A stretch of DNA of 64,000 nt from Gymnopus androsaceus JB14 (GCA_009733575.1 ML769395.1:41620-105619), one strand, 5' to 3'. Numbered from the stretch's first letter, positions 1 through 9,649 are shown. Notes: generated from the letters alone by a model not told the origin. Made by a program: numbers and translations.

Positions 1-912
1 TGTCATGGACATCTTTTTCACCACCTCAGGTCTCATCCTGCAGCTCATTGCCTCGCCAGTGCTGAACTTTCGCTACACATACAGCAATGTCGCGATGCTC
101 AAAGTTACGGCTCTCATCATCTCCGGGCTGGTAGGGTCGCTACTTGCCATTATGATTATTTATTCTTACTTTTGCATTTCAGTACATATTCGAGCTCACT
201 TATCGGGTCTCAATGAGATGGCCGCTCATGACGCACCATTTTTGCACCGTTTTTGCTATTGTTCTCCTGCTCAGCGTGTTGTCGTACGACAAGCACCCAC
301 AACTGATTGGGGCGGGCGAAATTTGGTTGTTCCAGGCCACAACAGAGCAGAGTGTCTTCCTTGGCTTATTAATGTGTATGTATTCTCAGTGAGAGGAGCA
401 TTTTCAGGTTGGCTTACTTTCCACTTGTGATACAGATCGTTTAGGCTTATCTGACAAGGCTACAAGCCGTGTCCTCTATTTTGCCTCGATCCAGTCATTG
501 TCAGTAACCGTTGTATCACTGCTCCCACTCGTTCACTGATCTCCTCCATATCTTAGTATCTGCAAATTGGCTTTCGCTGCATACCTTCTCGCATTCTGGG
601 GGCAAAATCTAGTTCAATTCCATTCTACTTCTGACGATGTCGCCTTATCCGTCCTCCTTGTGACTATCACGGTACTTTTGATGGCTACTCAAATGTATGT
701 TTTATTTTATTTTTCAAATTTTCTTCGTCTCGTACTGATTTTTGATACTTAGATACGGCGCATGGGCTGTTTGGGGGCTTGCATCAAAGGTCAATCAGTC
801 GCGTGAAACGCTCAGAAAAGGTGAAACTGCCAATTCGTCCACCATGTCGTTGGATGTACCGCAGGTCTTATTGAGTCTCCCAAAGGATTTAGAGAAGAAT
901 TCACAAGTTTGA
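1..912 (+). CDS. Multi-pass membrane protein, 5' truncated, TLC-like
   Basis: The 3' part of a gene that begins before the window. Exons by eye are up to 130, 183-375, 436-499, 557-694 and 753-912, with GT..AG introns of about 50-60 bp; the stop is TGA at 910-912. The joined frame reads as hydrophobic segments separated by short loops. The second exon has YIFELTYRVSMRWPLMTHHF, where an aromatic/acidic stretch followed by a paired His resembles the HH region of TLC-domain membrane proteins such as ceramide synthase relatives. That similarity is my inference from a short motif, not a confirmed domain. The C-terminus (about 30 residues) is polar and probably cytosolic. Seen directly: the open frame, the splice sites and the hydrophobicity. 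The function is unknown. Confidence 0.6.
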
Positions 913-1030
913 GATTATCTTGGTACTTGTATTTATAACAAAACGTCATGTTTATTTACCTACTGCGACGATAACTTAAACTTCAAACTGTACCCTTTTT
1001 AGACTATATAGGCTAGAGCTAATTACCAAT

Positions 1031-2576
1031 TTATAAACTACGTTCGACGCTAGTTCTCATCCCTGCTTTGTCTAGCACACACATAGCATCAAATACTGCA
1101 GGAGGAATCTTGCGGTCCCGAACGCGTATAACCACCTCTCTCAAGCACACCAGCTCGGTCTTCAAATTGGCATTTGCAAAGCCTGGCCAGAGCCATCTGC
1201 TCTCTATCATATCAATGAGCTCGTCATCATCTCGAAGGAAACCACCGCCACAGTTCAGCGACAGTTTGCGCAGGTTGGGCAAGCAATGGTGTCGTAGAGG
1301 GACGGAGTTCGCTTGTACGATTCCCGTTGAGACTCCTGATGAGCCGGATGGTGATGGGACTCGCATCAACGGGGACGGAGGTATCATCGATTTCTACTTC
1401 AGCCAAGGATGGAAGAAGTTTCAGTAATGAGACGAGGTTGGAGTCGGAGAGAGGGAGGCGGCGAAGGGTAAATGTGGTGAGCGACGGGAGACAGGAGGAT
1501 CTGAGAACAAACGCGATCAACTCGCCATGTGCCCAATTTGACTTGATGTATGGAGAGTCTTTACTGGATTCAAGTTGGAGAGTCGCCAGAGAGGGAAAAG
1601 TATATGACGCAAAAACCTCCTCCGCCAGGTCTTCTTCAGAGCCGGATTCGGCCAGAGTCAAAGCGAGAGATGTTACGGTGTCTGCGCTTCGGGGAGGAAC
1701 ACATCTGAAAGGATTCCCATGCTCAACTTGTCTGAAGGTTATGGATTGGAGACCTGGGGATGCATTCAAGAACCTATCGAGACTCCCGAAATAGATAAAC
1801 GTATCAAGAGCTCTGAGTTTGTTCCACGGAAAAAGCGGCGTGTCTTCAGCCCCATCCCATGATAAGCTATGGAGTTTTGGTGCGCGCTCTGGTTGAAAGA
1901 CATCGGACATGATGTTTCCAGTGAGATTTGCTTCCCCGATTTCAAGCTCCTCAAGAAGAGGAAAGGATATCCGCTCTGGTGATATGAAGAAATCCTGCCA
2001 ACCCCACTCTTGCCATTCGTCACCGTCATCAGTGACATTAACCACATCAATCTTTACACTCTTCCATCTCTGGCTATGCGTGCCCAGCAGCAATAGGGCC
2101 GGAAACTGATCGCTTTGCTCACTAGTGAGGGTGATATCAAGGGTAAGAGGATGACCTTTGGAGCGTGAAAGATAGAGATGAAGGAGCGATAGGTGCTGGG
2201 AGCTCTCTTCGTCAGGCCAGAATAGTTCAACAGAGAGCCTGGACCATAGCGATGGGAGGATTAAAGCCAAATTGCGCCACCGTGAACAGATGCTGCTGAG
2301 AGTCATTGCAGGCAAGTATCGAAGACAGTCTCTGGAATAACTTGAACGGATGACGTTGGTGCCACAGGAAAAGTCGAAAATGCGGCAGAGAATCTCGTTT
2401 GGAATTTTTCGCACCGGCGAGCTCAAGTGCATGAGTTGTTTGATATGCTCCTCCACTCGTCCTCTCTGAGCGTTCAAGGCTCTGATTCGATACTTGAGCC
2501 TGTCCATTTCAGCCTTGTAATCTTCAACATCCTTCTGAGCAGCTTCAACTAGTTCGCGGATTTCCCCCGGCGCCAT
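1031..2576 (-). CDS. F-box-like protein with leucine-rich C-terminal part (frame break near 1285)
   Basis: Predicted substrate-recognition subunit of an SCF-type E3 ubiquitin ligase. The first ATG is at 2576 (MAPGEIRELVEAAQKDV). A coiled-coil-like N-terminus of about 50 residues precedes the F-box core, RKIPNEILCRIFDFSC, then the conserved basidiomycete stretch ending in SSICSRWRNLALILPSLWSRL, then irregular Leu-rich repeats. The main frame runs to 1227, but its last 20-25 residues lose the repeat pattern. The alternative frame picks it up with LPNLRKLSLNCGGG and continues to TAA at 1031-1033. Skipping one base near 1285 restores one continuous protein of about 515 residues. The break is either an assembly indel or a young inactivating mutation. 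The gene starts only about 28 bp from the terminal inverted repeat of a transposable element, so its promoter may have been separated from it. Confidence 0.75.
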
Positions 2577-2603
2577 GCAGGAGGAGCCGGAACGTATTTT
2601 TCC

Positions 2604-2638
2604 AGGACCCCGGATAATACCGCTTGAGCTCTGATCCC
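2604..2638 (+). repeat. Left terminal inverted repeat of the TIR element
   Basis: Begins AGGACCCCGGATAATAC and ends CTGATCCC. It is the inverted counterpart of 8814-8848 and lies about 28 bp upstream of the F-box start codon. Confidence 0.6.
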
Positions 2639-2659
2639 GAATGGTCGAAATTCGGCCTT

Positions 2660-2749
2660 CCAATCATCCTTGTCAAGTCTGAGACGCTCGTGTAGCAAGA
2701 AAGGCAGCCCCGTAGGGCCCCGCGTGTATTGGGATGCGCCGAGAAAGGG
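2660..2749 (-). repeat. Ngaro-1 split direct repeat B2
   Basis: 90 bp matching 3198-3287 (B1) essentially base for base. It is the outer 3' end of the element in the sense direction. Confidence 0.85.
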
Positions 2750-2827
2750 AATACAAATATAAAGACCAAGCTAATGTAATATATATAAATCTATGAGCAG
2801 GGTGGGAGAGAAAGGGTGGGAAGCGCG

Positions 2828-3195
2828 AATAAGCTGGCAAGACAGAGGGAAAAGCAAGTAGGTATAGGTAAGTAAAGGTATGGACAGATATTACTTGAGG
2901 AATGTACCTGGCAAGACAGAAGGAAAAGCAAGCTGGCTACCCTGTCTCGCCAGGCTATCATAAGTACTGTTCCCGCCAATCTAGGAGGAATGTCAGCTCG
3001 TGTCTTGGCTGAGACGGAAGAGTAAACTAACCTGATACAATGCTACCGCTTTCAACCTCTATGAGGCGGGTATAGTTGCTCATCCACTTGGACCTTTAGG
3101 TGGGGATGACAGGTTAGCGTGCCACTACTGCTGCTGCAGTGTGAGAAAGCTGGGACTTACAGATGATTAGACTCCAGTAATCAATGATTAAATTC
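2828..3195 (-). repeat. Ngaro-1 split direct repeat A2
   Basis: About 368 bp matching 7658-8028 (A1) with scattered substitutions and one or two small indels. It ends in AATGATTAAATTC, as does A1. Confidence 0.85.
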
Positions 3196-3197
3196 AA

Positions 3198-3287
3198 CCA
3201 ATCATCCTTGTCAAGTCTGAGACGCTCGTGTAGCAAGAAAGGCAGCCCCGTAGGGCCCCGCGTGTATTGGGATGCGCCGAGAAAGGG
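3198..3287 (-). repeat. Ngaro-1 split direct repeat B1
   Basis: 90 bp identical or nearly so to 2660-2749. It lies between the end of the recombinase gene and A2, as expected for Ngaro. Confidence 0.85.
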
Positions 3288-3368
3288 TAATAATGGTAAA
3301 AGAAAAAGAGATAAAGAAAAAAGAGAAGATAGAGAGATGAGATCTAGATGGATAGGCGCATTCCCAAG

Positions 3369-4343
3369 CTAACGCACCCCATACAGCATCGCTTGCAAAA
3401 GCATGGGGTGCTTGCAAATATAAATCTGAAATGTGTCACTGCGCCAGCGACCAGCAGCTTGAATAACATGGGGAAGAGCACCTTCCCCAGCCAACGCAGT
3501 AGCACCGCCCACATGCATTGACTGACCTGTGAAGTTCCTGTCTGGAATAAAAACATGAAACCGCTGCATGAACCAGCGACGTGTTGGAACAGAGCCATCT
3601 TGGCGTACCCAGAGGAAAGGGTGTAATGGGAAGGTGGCATCCCTGAGAGACAGGTAGTCACAGAATATAGGGAGCGCATGATCATCAGTGATGAGAACTG
3701 TATTGCCTTTGAAAAACCTGTCTGCCTTGTGCGATTTCAGGGTGAAGCTGTAATGGCTATTATTCAGCAAAACGGTTAGGTGTCGCGTATACTTCCTGGT
3801 GTTTCGTTTCCTAGCATCATCATCATTTGCAGCCATCTCACCCAGCCGCAAAAAACCATGGAAGCCCGTGAATAGCATTGCTAACCATAGTAAATCATCC
3901 AGGGAAGGATTCTGACCAAGACGTGACACTGCTTCCTGGAGATGCGTTTTCAAAAGAGGGAGTTTGCGATTAACTGGTTTGCTTTTGAGGCGTTTGCAAC
4001 CCTTAAGGGAACAAGTGACCAGATTGCTATGCCAAACATCCCGGATATTTGGGAAGAATGGCTTGAGCTGGTTGCAGATACCTGAAAGGTAGGAATCGAC
4101 AGAGCGGGGCTCAATGTGGTGCAACATGAACACCACGTAGAAGCTGAGGGTGTCAGCCGTGGGCTCGATGGGGAAGTTGTGTAGTTTGCAAAATTCGAGA
4201 TAAGAGTTTAATGCGGAATTGTATGTCAATGTAGTAGAGGAATCAATAGCAGAACCAAGAGTGACAGCTTGTTCATGAACAAGCCGCTCCATGGGCCAAG
4301 CAACCCTGACAGGTTGTTTAGCCCAGACACCTGTCACAATCAT
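3369..4343 (-). CDS. Tyrosine recombinase of Ngaro-1, catalytic residues altered
   Basis: 324-residue protein from ATG 4343, the last gene of the element. In Ngaro elements this enzyme integrates a circular DNA copy. The N-terminal half is a helical core-binding domain (TYNSALNSYLEFCKLH..). The catalytic half keeps the first Arg region, GFLRLGEMA, and the C-terminal GRWRSDTFQIYICKHP with its Tyr. At the place where active relatives have H-x-x-R (HSFR/HSMR followed by GGAT), this copy reads QSMH followed by VGGAT. Both His and Arg of that motif are therefore replaced. Family knowledge says these are catalytic, so I infer an inactive enzyme. The start codon overlaps the stop of the RNase H frame as ATGA. 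Confidence 0.85.
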   Translation of the reverse strand: MIVTGVWAKQPVRVAWPMERLVHEQAVTLGSAIDSSTTLTYNSALNSYLEFCKLHNFPIEPTADTLSFYVVFMLHHIEPRSVDSYLSGICNQLKPFFPNIRDVWHSNLVTCSLKGCKRLKSKPVNRKLPLLKTHLQEAVSRLGQNPSLDDLLWLAMLFTGFHGFLRLGEMAANDDDARKRNTRKYTRHLTVLLNNSHYSFTLKSHKADRFFKGNTVLITDDHALPIFCDYLSLRDATFPLHPFLWVRQDGSVPTRRWFMQRFHVFIPDRNFTGQSMHVGGATALAGEGALPHVIQAAGRWRSDTFQIYICKHPMLLQAMLYGVR

Positions 4344-5020
4344 AACTCTTTCGCCCCCAGCGCATCTTGAGGGGGTGTAAAAAAGTTTATAGTCAGGCCT
4401 TGGGCCAGTTCCATGGCTCTCAAAAAATCTCTACGTGAGAGTGAATCTGCAACACTGTTCTGTTCGCCTCGAACATGAATGACACAGAGGTCTACGTCAC
4501 AATGAATGAGGGAATTGACAGCGCACCGCAGTTGAATATTATATTCTGGTAATGCTTGAAGAGAGTCAAAGATGTTGACTATGTTCTGGCTGTCAGTGAA
4601 TATCGTCAAGCAAAGACAACATGTTAACAACAAATCTGCCCGCATGGTATGGCAGTACCACTCCAATGCAGATAACACGCAGAGAGCCTCGTAGAAGAAA
4701 ATACCGTGCTTAACCCGTTCAAGAGGCGCGGCTGAATAAATACCTAGCAGGAGCTCAGATATCCAGAAGCCCATGCCGCTCAAACAAGCGTCGCAAAAGA
4801 TGGACATATCACACTCCGTCCACGGATCCCAATCCATGCCTTTGAAAAGTAGCATCCCCAATGCATCGCGAAGGTGATCCAGAAACCAAACAAGTTCCGC
4901 TTTGACTGCTTCATTAATGTAGACTGCTGCATTCAACTTTGTTTCCCCCTCATCTTTTTGTAAACACCGCATAGCAACGGCTGTAAGAGTGGGAAGACGT
5001 TGAAGGACCAATTCATCCAA
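4340..5020 (-). CDS. RNase H domain of Ngaro-1 pol
   Basis: 226-residue open segment that is the C-terminal part of the RT-RNase H polyprotein. RNase H motifs are visible in order: IFCDACLSGMGFW (first Asp), FFYEALCVLSALEW (Glu), IFTDSQNIVNIF (Asp), and HVRGEQNSVADSLSRR (final Asp). All four acidic positions are retained, unlike those of the RT and recombinase in the same element. It degrades the RNA strand during cDNA synthesis. It is separated from the RT fragment upstream (5050-5370) by a frame change at about 5020-5050. The stop TGA shares bases with the recombinase ATG, which suggests stop-and-restart translation in the ancestral element. Confidence 0.82.
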   Translation of the reverse strand: MDELVLQRLPTLTAVAMRCLQKDEGETKLNAAVYINEAVKAELVWFLDHLRDALGMLLFKGMDWDPWTECDMSIFCDACLSGMGFWISELLLGIYSAAPLERVKHGIFFYEALCVLSALEWYCHTMRADLLLTCCLCLTIFTDSQNIVNIFDSLQALPEYNIQLRCAVNSLIHCDVDLCVIHVRGEQNSVADSLSRRDFLRAMELAQGLTINFFTPPQDALGAKEL

Positions 5021-5049
5021 CCAGCCAGCAGCTGGAATTCATGAAGTGT

Positions 5050-6680
5050 TCAATGTCGTGAAGGTGCAGAGATGAAGTTTGATACAAAGTCCACCAAGTC
5101 TCTCTTCACTTCAGAAGGCAGCGTGAGCGTCATCACGTTGGGGCCGATATCAAAACCTATCACAACTAGAGTCAAACCCGAGAGCTGCTTCTTCTCCTTG
5201 TGTGGGATTTTTAGAAAGTCGTAGAAATAAAGTAGCTGCGCTTGTTTTCGCGGCATAAGTTTGTTGTAGGGATTGTAGAGCATTAGATTCGACTTGAGTT
5301 CCCAGCCATACACATTGTGGACGTAATCAAAAACATCTGCGATGAGCTTCACAAACACCACGATCCACATGACTAGTCCTATGACCGAGAACCAGATTCT
5401 CGGACCCCGCTATCACCGAATGTGGTGCACCAGTTGACATTTCTTCTCACCTGATGGCGGCTTTCATGTTCAACATCATCCCTGGACATCCCTCACTCTT
5501 CCATCTCCTTCAGCTCTTCTCTTGTTGGGAGGTTCAATGACTCAACCTGTTTGATCTGCCAGAGCTTGTGCATCGGCATCAAACGAAAAGCCTCTGCAAC
5601 GTCACTCTTCCACATCACCAATTTTGCCGCCGGATTCTCCTTCCTAAAGCAAAGCAAAGCAGGAATAAACTGCTGCATAGCGTCCATTCTTGCTCCCTTG
5701 GTCTGAGACCAGTCAACCATCGAGTTCTGAGAATATTCTCCAGCACTCTGGTTAGACATGAGTCTCAAATCCTCTGAATGTGGCTTCGGAACAGCAATAA
5801 CAGGAGTGCTGTACATCCCGCGGAGTAAGTTAGGACCAAAGGTGCATGAGTATCGACCCTTTTCGACCTCGATATTGCGTTGACCGTTAATGAAGTCACG
5901 TTCTTTTTTAGATGGAGGAGGAGCCCACACATTGTCCCAAGTCTTGGGGTAACCTGCGTTGTGCTTCGTGTCAGCCCAGGGCCAGAAGCCGTTGGTTAGT
6001 CCATCTAGAACGGAGCTCACAAAGGCGGGATTGGGGTGTCTGTGCAGGAGTGCTCTCAAACGCTCAACATGGATCACCTGTGGAATATGAAAAAGCTCCA
6101 GGTTTTCACGAAGCGTTTCGTTAACCACCATATTCTCGAATTCATGAGGAGGAGGACGGGGTAGTGGATCATTGGTTCTTGTGTATTCAACCATTCAACT
6201 GCTGCCATACCTAGTTTCTCCAGATCTCCAACCAATACCCCTCATGTACCTTGGCAAATAAACTCCTTCAACCTCGCTCCTCCCTCTAACCACCTCACTA
6301 TCCAACTCGCTTCTCTCGTCATCAACCTCATCCATACCCACAATCACTCCCCTAGCTTGTGCAGAACTAACCAAATTGAATACTGGGGGCCTAGCAAGCT
6401 CAGGCCAATCCTTTTGGATGGTTTGGGCACTTCGGTCCCATGTGGTTGGCGGACTGGCAGTGGATACAGACATGTCTGAAGATGCATGACGTTCCTTTGC
6501 AATGCTTGAAGTTCCAGTTACGGCAGACCTCAGAAGTCCGTTTTCTTTTTGAGCCTTTTGCGGGGTTAGACGTTGGAGGAGAGGGCATAAAGATCGCGAC
6601 TCCTCCTGCTTCAAGGTGTGCATCCTTGAGGTGGATGTACTTCTCTGTCTCATGGAGGAGTATATCTCTTCGACCACCAA
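5050..6680 (-). pseudogene. Reverse transcriptase of Ngaro-1, broken into pieces
   Basis: The pol frame opens upstream, overlapping the end of gag in another frame (6680-6198). It meets a TGA at 6195-6197 and is followed at once by an in-frame ATG (6192-6194). The piece 6194-5493 has the N-terminal finger/palm region typical of DIRS-like RTs, including YSTPVIAVPKPHSEDLRLMS and SDVAEAFRLMPMHKLWQI with its motif-A Asp. After a frame break at about 5490-5370 the palm resumes as LVMWIVVFVKLIADVFDYVHNVYGWEL. Active relatives have Tyr-x-Asp-Asp here; this copy has Tyr-Val-His-Asn. The first piece plus the last at 5370-5050 cover most of the domain. The multiple breaks and the lost Asp pair mark it as non-functional. 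Confidence 0.8.
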
Positions 6681-7605
6681 TGTAGATTCGAACGGAATGG
6701 TCGTAATTGATGACCCGTTGGTGGAGGGACACTTGTTTCACACTAAACAAGTTGTTGATGTGGTTCCAGTATCCTCGGAGCTCCATCTTGCGGCCAGAGA
6801 AAGCAAATTGGACTGCTTCTTCAAAGGTGCAGAAAGCATTAATCCACTCTCCATGGGTACTGACTTTTGACACCACTTTAGGTTTCTGGACTTCCAGGGT
6901 AGTCTTGCTGATGATGAGCTCATTCAAAGTCTGTGGAGTAGTGGTGTAGGCACCAGCGAGGATTTCGTCAAACTCGACATAGTCATCGCGCAACACGTTC
7001 TTCCATTGTTTGGGAGAGAGGGACAGTTTCCCATACGAGAGGTCGAGGTTTTGCAATGCTTCTTTAATATCCAAGGTGTAGGCTTCAACCTGTCTACGAG
7101 CGCTTTTGTGTGTGGGTGAGAGAATGATGGAGTGAATGAAGCTCGTCCCTTTGTTCCAGTGGAACTCTGATGGGTTGACTTTCTGCTGCTTCCAATTAGC
7201 TCTGTCCTCCTCATCTTCACCGAGGGGCTTGACTCTATCCTGCTGAGCGGAATCCTCTCCCCCTCCTCGCTCATCTCTGTCTCTGTCCCCTGGATTGCCC
7301 CTGTCTGCTGGTTCGCCTCTGTCTCCCAGAGCTTGTCCTCTATCCACTGCCACAGTGTTCTCTTGATTGATGGACTCAATCTCGTCGAGGTACTGTCGAA
7401 TGACTGCGACATCTGCTGGGACGTGGAGTCTGCTGCAGATTCCAACAAAGGCAACGGTGAGGTTCGCAATAGCCTCAGATTTCAATACTGTCTTGTTGCC
7501 GAACTGTTGGACAATCTGTTCAAGAGACTGAATGTCTTCTGCTGGGATCTGAGCGGACCCCAATGCAGATTGAGCAGTCTGGTTTTCAGGGGTGCCATTG
7601 GTCAT
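6400..7605 (-). CDS. Gag-like protein of Ngaro-1 with C-terminal zinc knuckles
   Basis: 401-residue open frame from ATG 7605, first gene of the element. The N-terminal third contains a helical region, then a strongly charged repeat-like stretch (GDRGEPADRGNPGDRDRDERGG). The middle is a conserved-looking globular part (WKNVLRDDYVEFDEILAGAY..). The C-terminus has Cys/His clusters CRNWNFKHCKGTSCIFRHVC and CIHCQSANHMGPKC; the first resembles a CCCH finger and the second a CCHC knuckle. A basic stretch KGSKRKRT precedes them. Role by family knowledge: packaging of element RNA. The frame is uninterrupted, in contrast to the pol genes downstream. Confidence 0.8.
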   Translation of the reverse strand: MTNGTPENQTAQSALGSAQIPAEDIQSLEQIVQQFGNKTVLKSEAIANLTVAFVGICSRLHVPADVAVIRQYLDEIESINQENTVAVDRGQALGDRGEPADRGNPGDRDRDERGGGEDSAQQDRVKPLGEDEEDRANWKQQKVNPSEFHWNKGTSFIHSIILSPTHKSARRQVEAYTLDIKEALQNLDLSYGKLSLSPKQWKNVLRDDYVEFDEILAGAYTTTPQTLNELIISKTTLEVQKPKVVSKVSTHGEWINAFCTFEEAVQFAFSGRKMELRGYWNHINNLFSVKQVSLHQRVINYDHSVRIYIGGRRDILLHETEKYIHLKDAHLEAGGVAIFMPSPPTSNPAKGSKRKRTSEVCRNWNFKHCKGTSCIFRHVCIHCQSANHMGPKCPNHPKGLA

Positions 7606-7657
7606 AGCGTAGAATGATAGTTAGATGGAATAAACTTGTTTGATTCAACAAAAGTGC

Positions 7658-8028
7658 AAATAAGCTGGCAAGACAGAGGGAAAAGCAAGTAGGTATAGGT
7701 AAGTAAAGGTATGGACAGATATTACTTGAGGAACGTACCTGGCAAGACAGAGGGAAAAGCAAGCTGGCTACCCCTGTCTCGCCAGGCTATCATAAGTACT
7801 GTTCCTGCCAATCTAGGAGGAATGTCAGCTCGTGTCTTGGCTGAGATGGAAGAGTAAACTAACCTGATACAACGCTACCACTTTCGACCTCTATGAGGTG
7901 GGTATAGTTGCTCATCCCACTTGGACCTTTAGGTAGGGATGACAGGTTAGCGTGCCGCTACTGCTGCTGCAGTGTGAGAAAGCTGGGACTTACAGATGAT
8001 TAGACTCCAGTAATCAATGATTAAATTC
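7658..8028 (-). repeat. Ngaro-1 split direct repeat A1
   Basis: Sense 5' terminal repeat of the element, matching 2828-3195. It contains CTGCTGCTGCAG and ends outward with AATGATTAAATTC. The outer base after it (8029) starts sequence unrelated to the element. Confidence 0.85.
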
Positions 8029-8216
8029 GATTAATTTGGCCCGATTTGGACAAAATCCAGCCTTTTGCACTATACCTGCTCCGAAATTTTCCATTTTTGG
8101 CCCTTTTGGGCATCATACCTCTAATAAGTTTGTTTTCTGCTGTTTAAGCATTTCCAGTCCATTTTGGACTATTTGGACTACAATTTCTGCAATTCTAAGT
8201 AGATATTTACAGAGAT

Positions 8217-8669
8217 TCAAACATGGGCGCGCTTGGTCACTGGCAATAAGTCCTCTTCCTCTACCTCATCATCTCCCTTACGCTTTCCATGACGGGATTC
8301 ATCTGCGAGAATTTTCTTCACGATGTTGATGATTGTCGAGTGGGAAGGCTCCAGGGATTGCAGGTACTTTTCCAAAGGAGGAGGTGATGGAACCATATAT
8401 AACCCAGGAACGAGCTCAACCGTTCCCGGGATGGCTTTGACATCAGCATTTACCATGCACAAGGCTTTAGGTAGCAATGGGTCGAGAAGGGTCACAACGT
8501 TCCCGGAATGCAGAATTACGAAGGATGGAACGGTACGAGAAACATTTGGAAGTGATGCGACCTGCAGCGTACTATCTCTCGAGAAACATAACTTCTGAGA
8601 TACATTATTGTGCCAATACAAGTAGTACGAGTACTCTGAACTTCCTCCCTGATCACTCCAAAAATCCAA
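8217..8669 (-). other. Unassigned open frame inside the TIR element
   Basis: An open frame of up to 150 codons without an ATG at its upstream end, lying in the right-hand remnant of the TIR element. It reads as protein-like sequence (VLPNVSRTVPS-type hydrophobic core, then PSPPPLEKYLQSLEPSHSTI) and ends with an acidic/basic tail, KRKGDDEVEEEDLLPVTKRA, that could serve nuclear localisation. I recognise no family. It may be a fragment of a gene carried by the element or of a host gene. The confidence covers only that it is a non-random coding remnant. Confidence 0.3.
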
Positions 8670-8813
8670 GAATTCGGCCCTTTTGGATCAAACCTGGTCT
8701 CGGATCGGTCTTTTTTGGCCTTTCTTTACACTAGACCTGCCATCCGAAAAGGGCTGAAATTTGGCCTTTGGCATGATACATTACCTCTAAATTTGGCCAA
8801 AATCCGGCCTTTT

Positions 8814-8848
8814 GGGATCAGAGCTGAAGCAGTATTATCCGGGGTCCT
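8814..8848 (-). repeat. Right terminal inverted repeat of the TIR element
   Basis: On the + strand it begins GGGATCAGAGCTGAAGC and ends ATTATCCGGGGTCCT. It is the inverted counterpart of 2604-2638, with about three mismatches over 35 bp. Confidence 0.6.
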
Positions 8849-9246
8849 ATTTCCCCCGCAAATTGGCAGAGTCTATCTCGACGCTGGGTGCAAAGCTGGT
8901 TTGACCACAGGTTCGACACTAAGAATGCATAGCGGATGATGGGAGAGCTATACAGTTTGAGGAATCAGAATTAAAACGAGATACACAAGTTGATTACCTG
9001 CAGTTTGTGTTGAGGGTGCCACTAAGAAACCAGAATTTGCGTCGTGAGTCGCTCTGAGCACTATTATTGACTGTAGACACTGAATTCAACATTCAGAAAT
9101 TCATGAAAGTTATAGCATGGACTTACTTCAAAACAAACTGGGATTTTCGAGAGAGTTGGATTACAACGAAACCAAGTGGAACGGAAAGAAACGGCGCGGA
9201 TAGCCCTGCCCTAAGCCGCATCACATGTGGCTGGTTTCGCTCATTG
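8849..9246. other. Gap between the two retrotransposon blocks
   Basis: About 400 bp with no convincing coding sequence. It ends with TCATTG immediately before the second Ngaro element; the same hexamer follows that element at 15287-15292. Confidence 0.5.
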
Positions 9247-9340
9247 ATAAGCTAGGGGCACTCCAATGAGAGATAAGTTAAGTATATATATAAACGGAGT
9301 CAATACTAGTAGAGAGGTTTGGCTGGGGCTTGGCCCGCGC
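9247..9340 (-). repeat. Ngaro-2 split direct repeat B2
   Basis: 94 bp identical by eye to 9650-9743 (B1). It starts ATAAGCTAGGGGCACTCC and is the outer sense 3' end of the element. Confidence 0.88.
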
Positions 9341-9509
9341 GGGTGGGCAAATTATTTTATTTTATTAAAGGATTTTATAACAAACGCGCGGTCAAGCCGG
9401 AACGTCGGAAGACGCTGGTACTAGAATTTATATAATATATTAGCTTCTAGATATTTTTGAGATATTGTTCCCAAGTTTTTAGGAAAAGAGCCGGGGATGG
9501 TTGGGAGGG

Positions 9510-9649
9510 AGGCTCAAAAAAGAGTGATATAGGAGCGACGGCTATGAGAGTCGACTCCAAAGGTTGATAGCGCTTAACGGCGCGCTGCCGACTCTCAAGC
9601 CGTGCTTAGCTTATCCTCTGATAAGCGCGCTCTGCTAGCTTATCGCGGA
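9510..9649 (-). repeat. Ngaro-2 split direct repeat A2
   Basis: 140 bp identical by eye to 15147-15286 (A1). It can fold: ACGGCTATGAGAGTCG pairs imperfectly with CGACTCTCAAGCCGT across the repeat. It abuts B1 with no spacer. Confidence 0.88.

Larger units (their letters stand above)
2660..8028 (-). mobile_element. Ngaro-1: tyrosine-recombinase (DIRS-order) retrotransposon, degenerate
   Basis: Read on the minus strand the order is A1 (8028-7658), gag, RT, RNase H, tyrosine recombinase, B1 (3287-3198), A2 (3195-2828), B2 (2749-2660). This split-direct-repeat layout and gag/RT-RH/YR order, with no methyltransferase, are the known hallmarks of Ngaro elements. B1 and A2 are separated by 2 bp, and A2 and B2 by 78 bp. 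The A copies differ at a number of scattered positions, so the insertion is not fresh. Several key catalytic residues are altered (see the individual genes), so this copy is probably immobile unless helped in trans. Confidence 0.88.
2604..8848. mobile_element. Decayed TIR DNA element, interrupted by Ngaro-1
   Basis: Positions 2604-2638 and 8814-8848 are inverted copies of one 35-bp sequence that starts AGGACCCCGGATAATAC, with about three mismatches. Removing the Ngaro insertion (2660-8028) leaves an element of roughly 880 bp. Its interior holds AT-rich sequence with several degenerate TTTGGCC/GGCCTTTTGG blocks and one open frame (8217-8669). The flanks just outside, ATTTTTCC at 2596-2603 and ATTTCCCC at 8849-8856, are similar but not identical, so an 8-bp target duplication is only possible. 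The superfamily is not assigned and no transposase is recognised. A lone copy of the same end sequence occurs at 57436-57449. Confidence 0.55.

Noticed and set aside
1227..1300. Programmed ribosomal frameshift in the F-box gene
   Set aside because: No slippery heptamer or supporting structure; similar single-base breaks occur in many unrelated genes here.
2660..8028. LTR retrotransposon (Gypsy/Copia)
   Set aside because: There is no integrase or aspartic protease, no paired terminal LTRs, and the last gene is a tyrosine recombinase.
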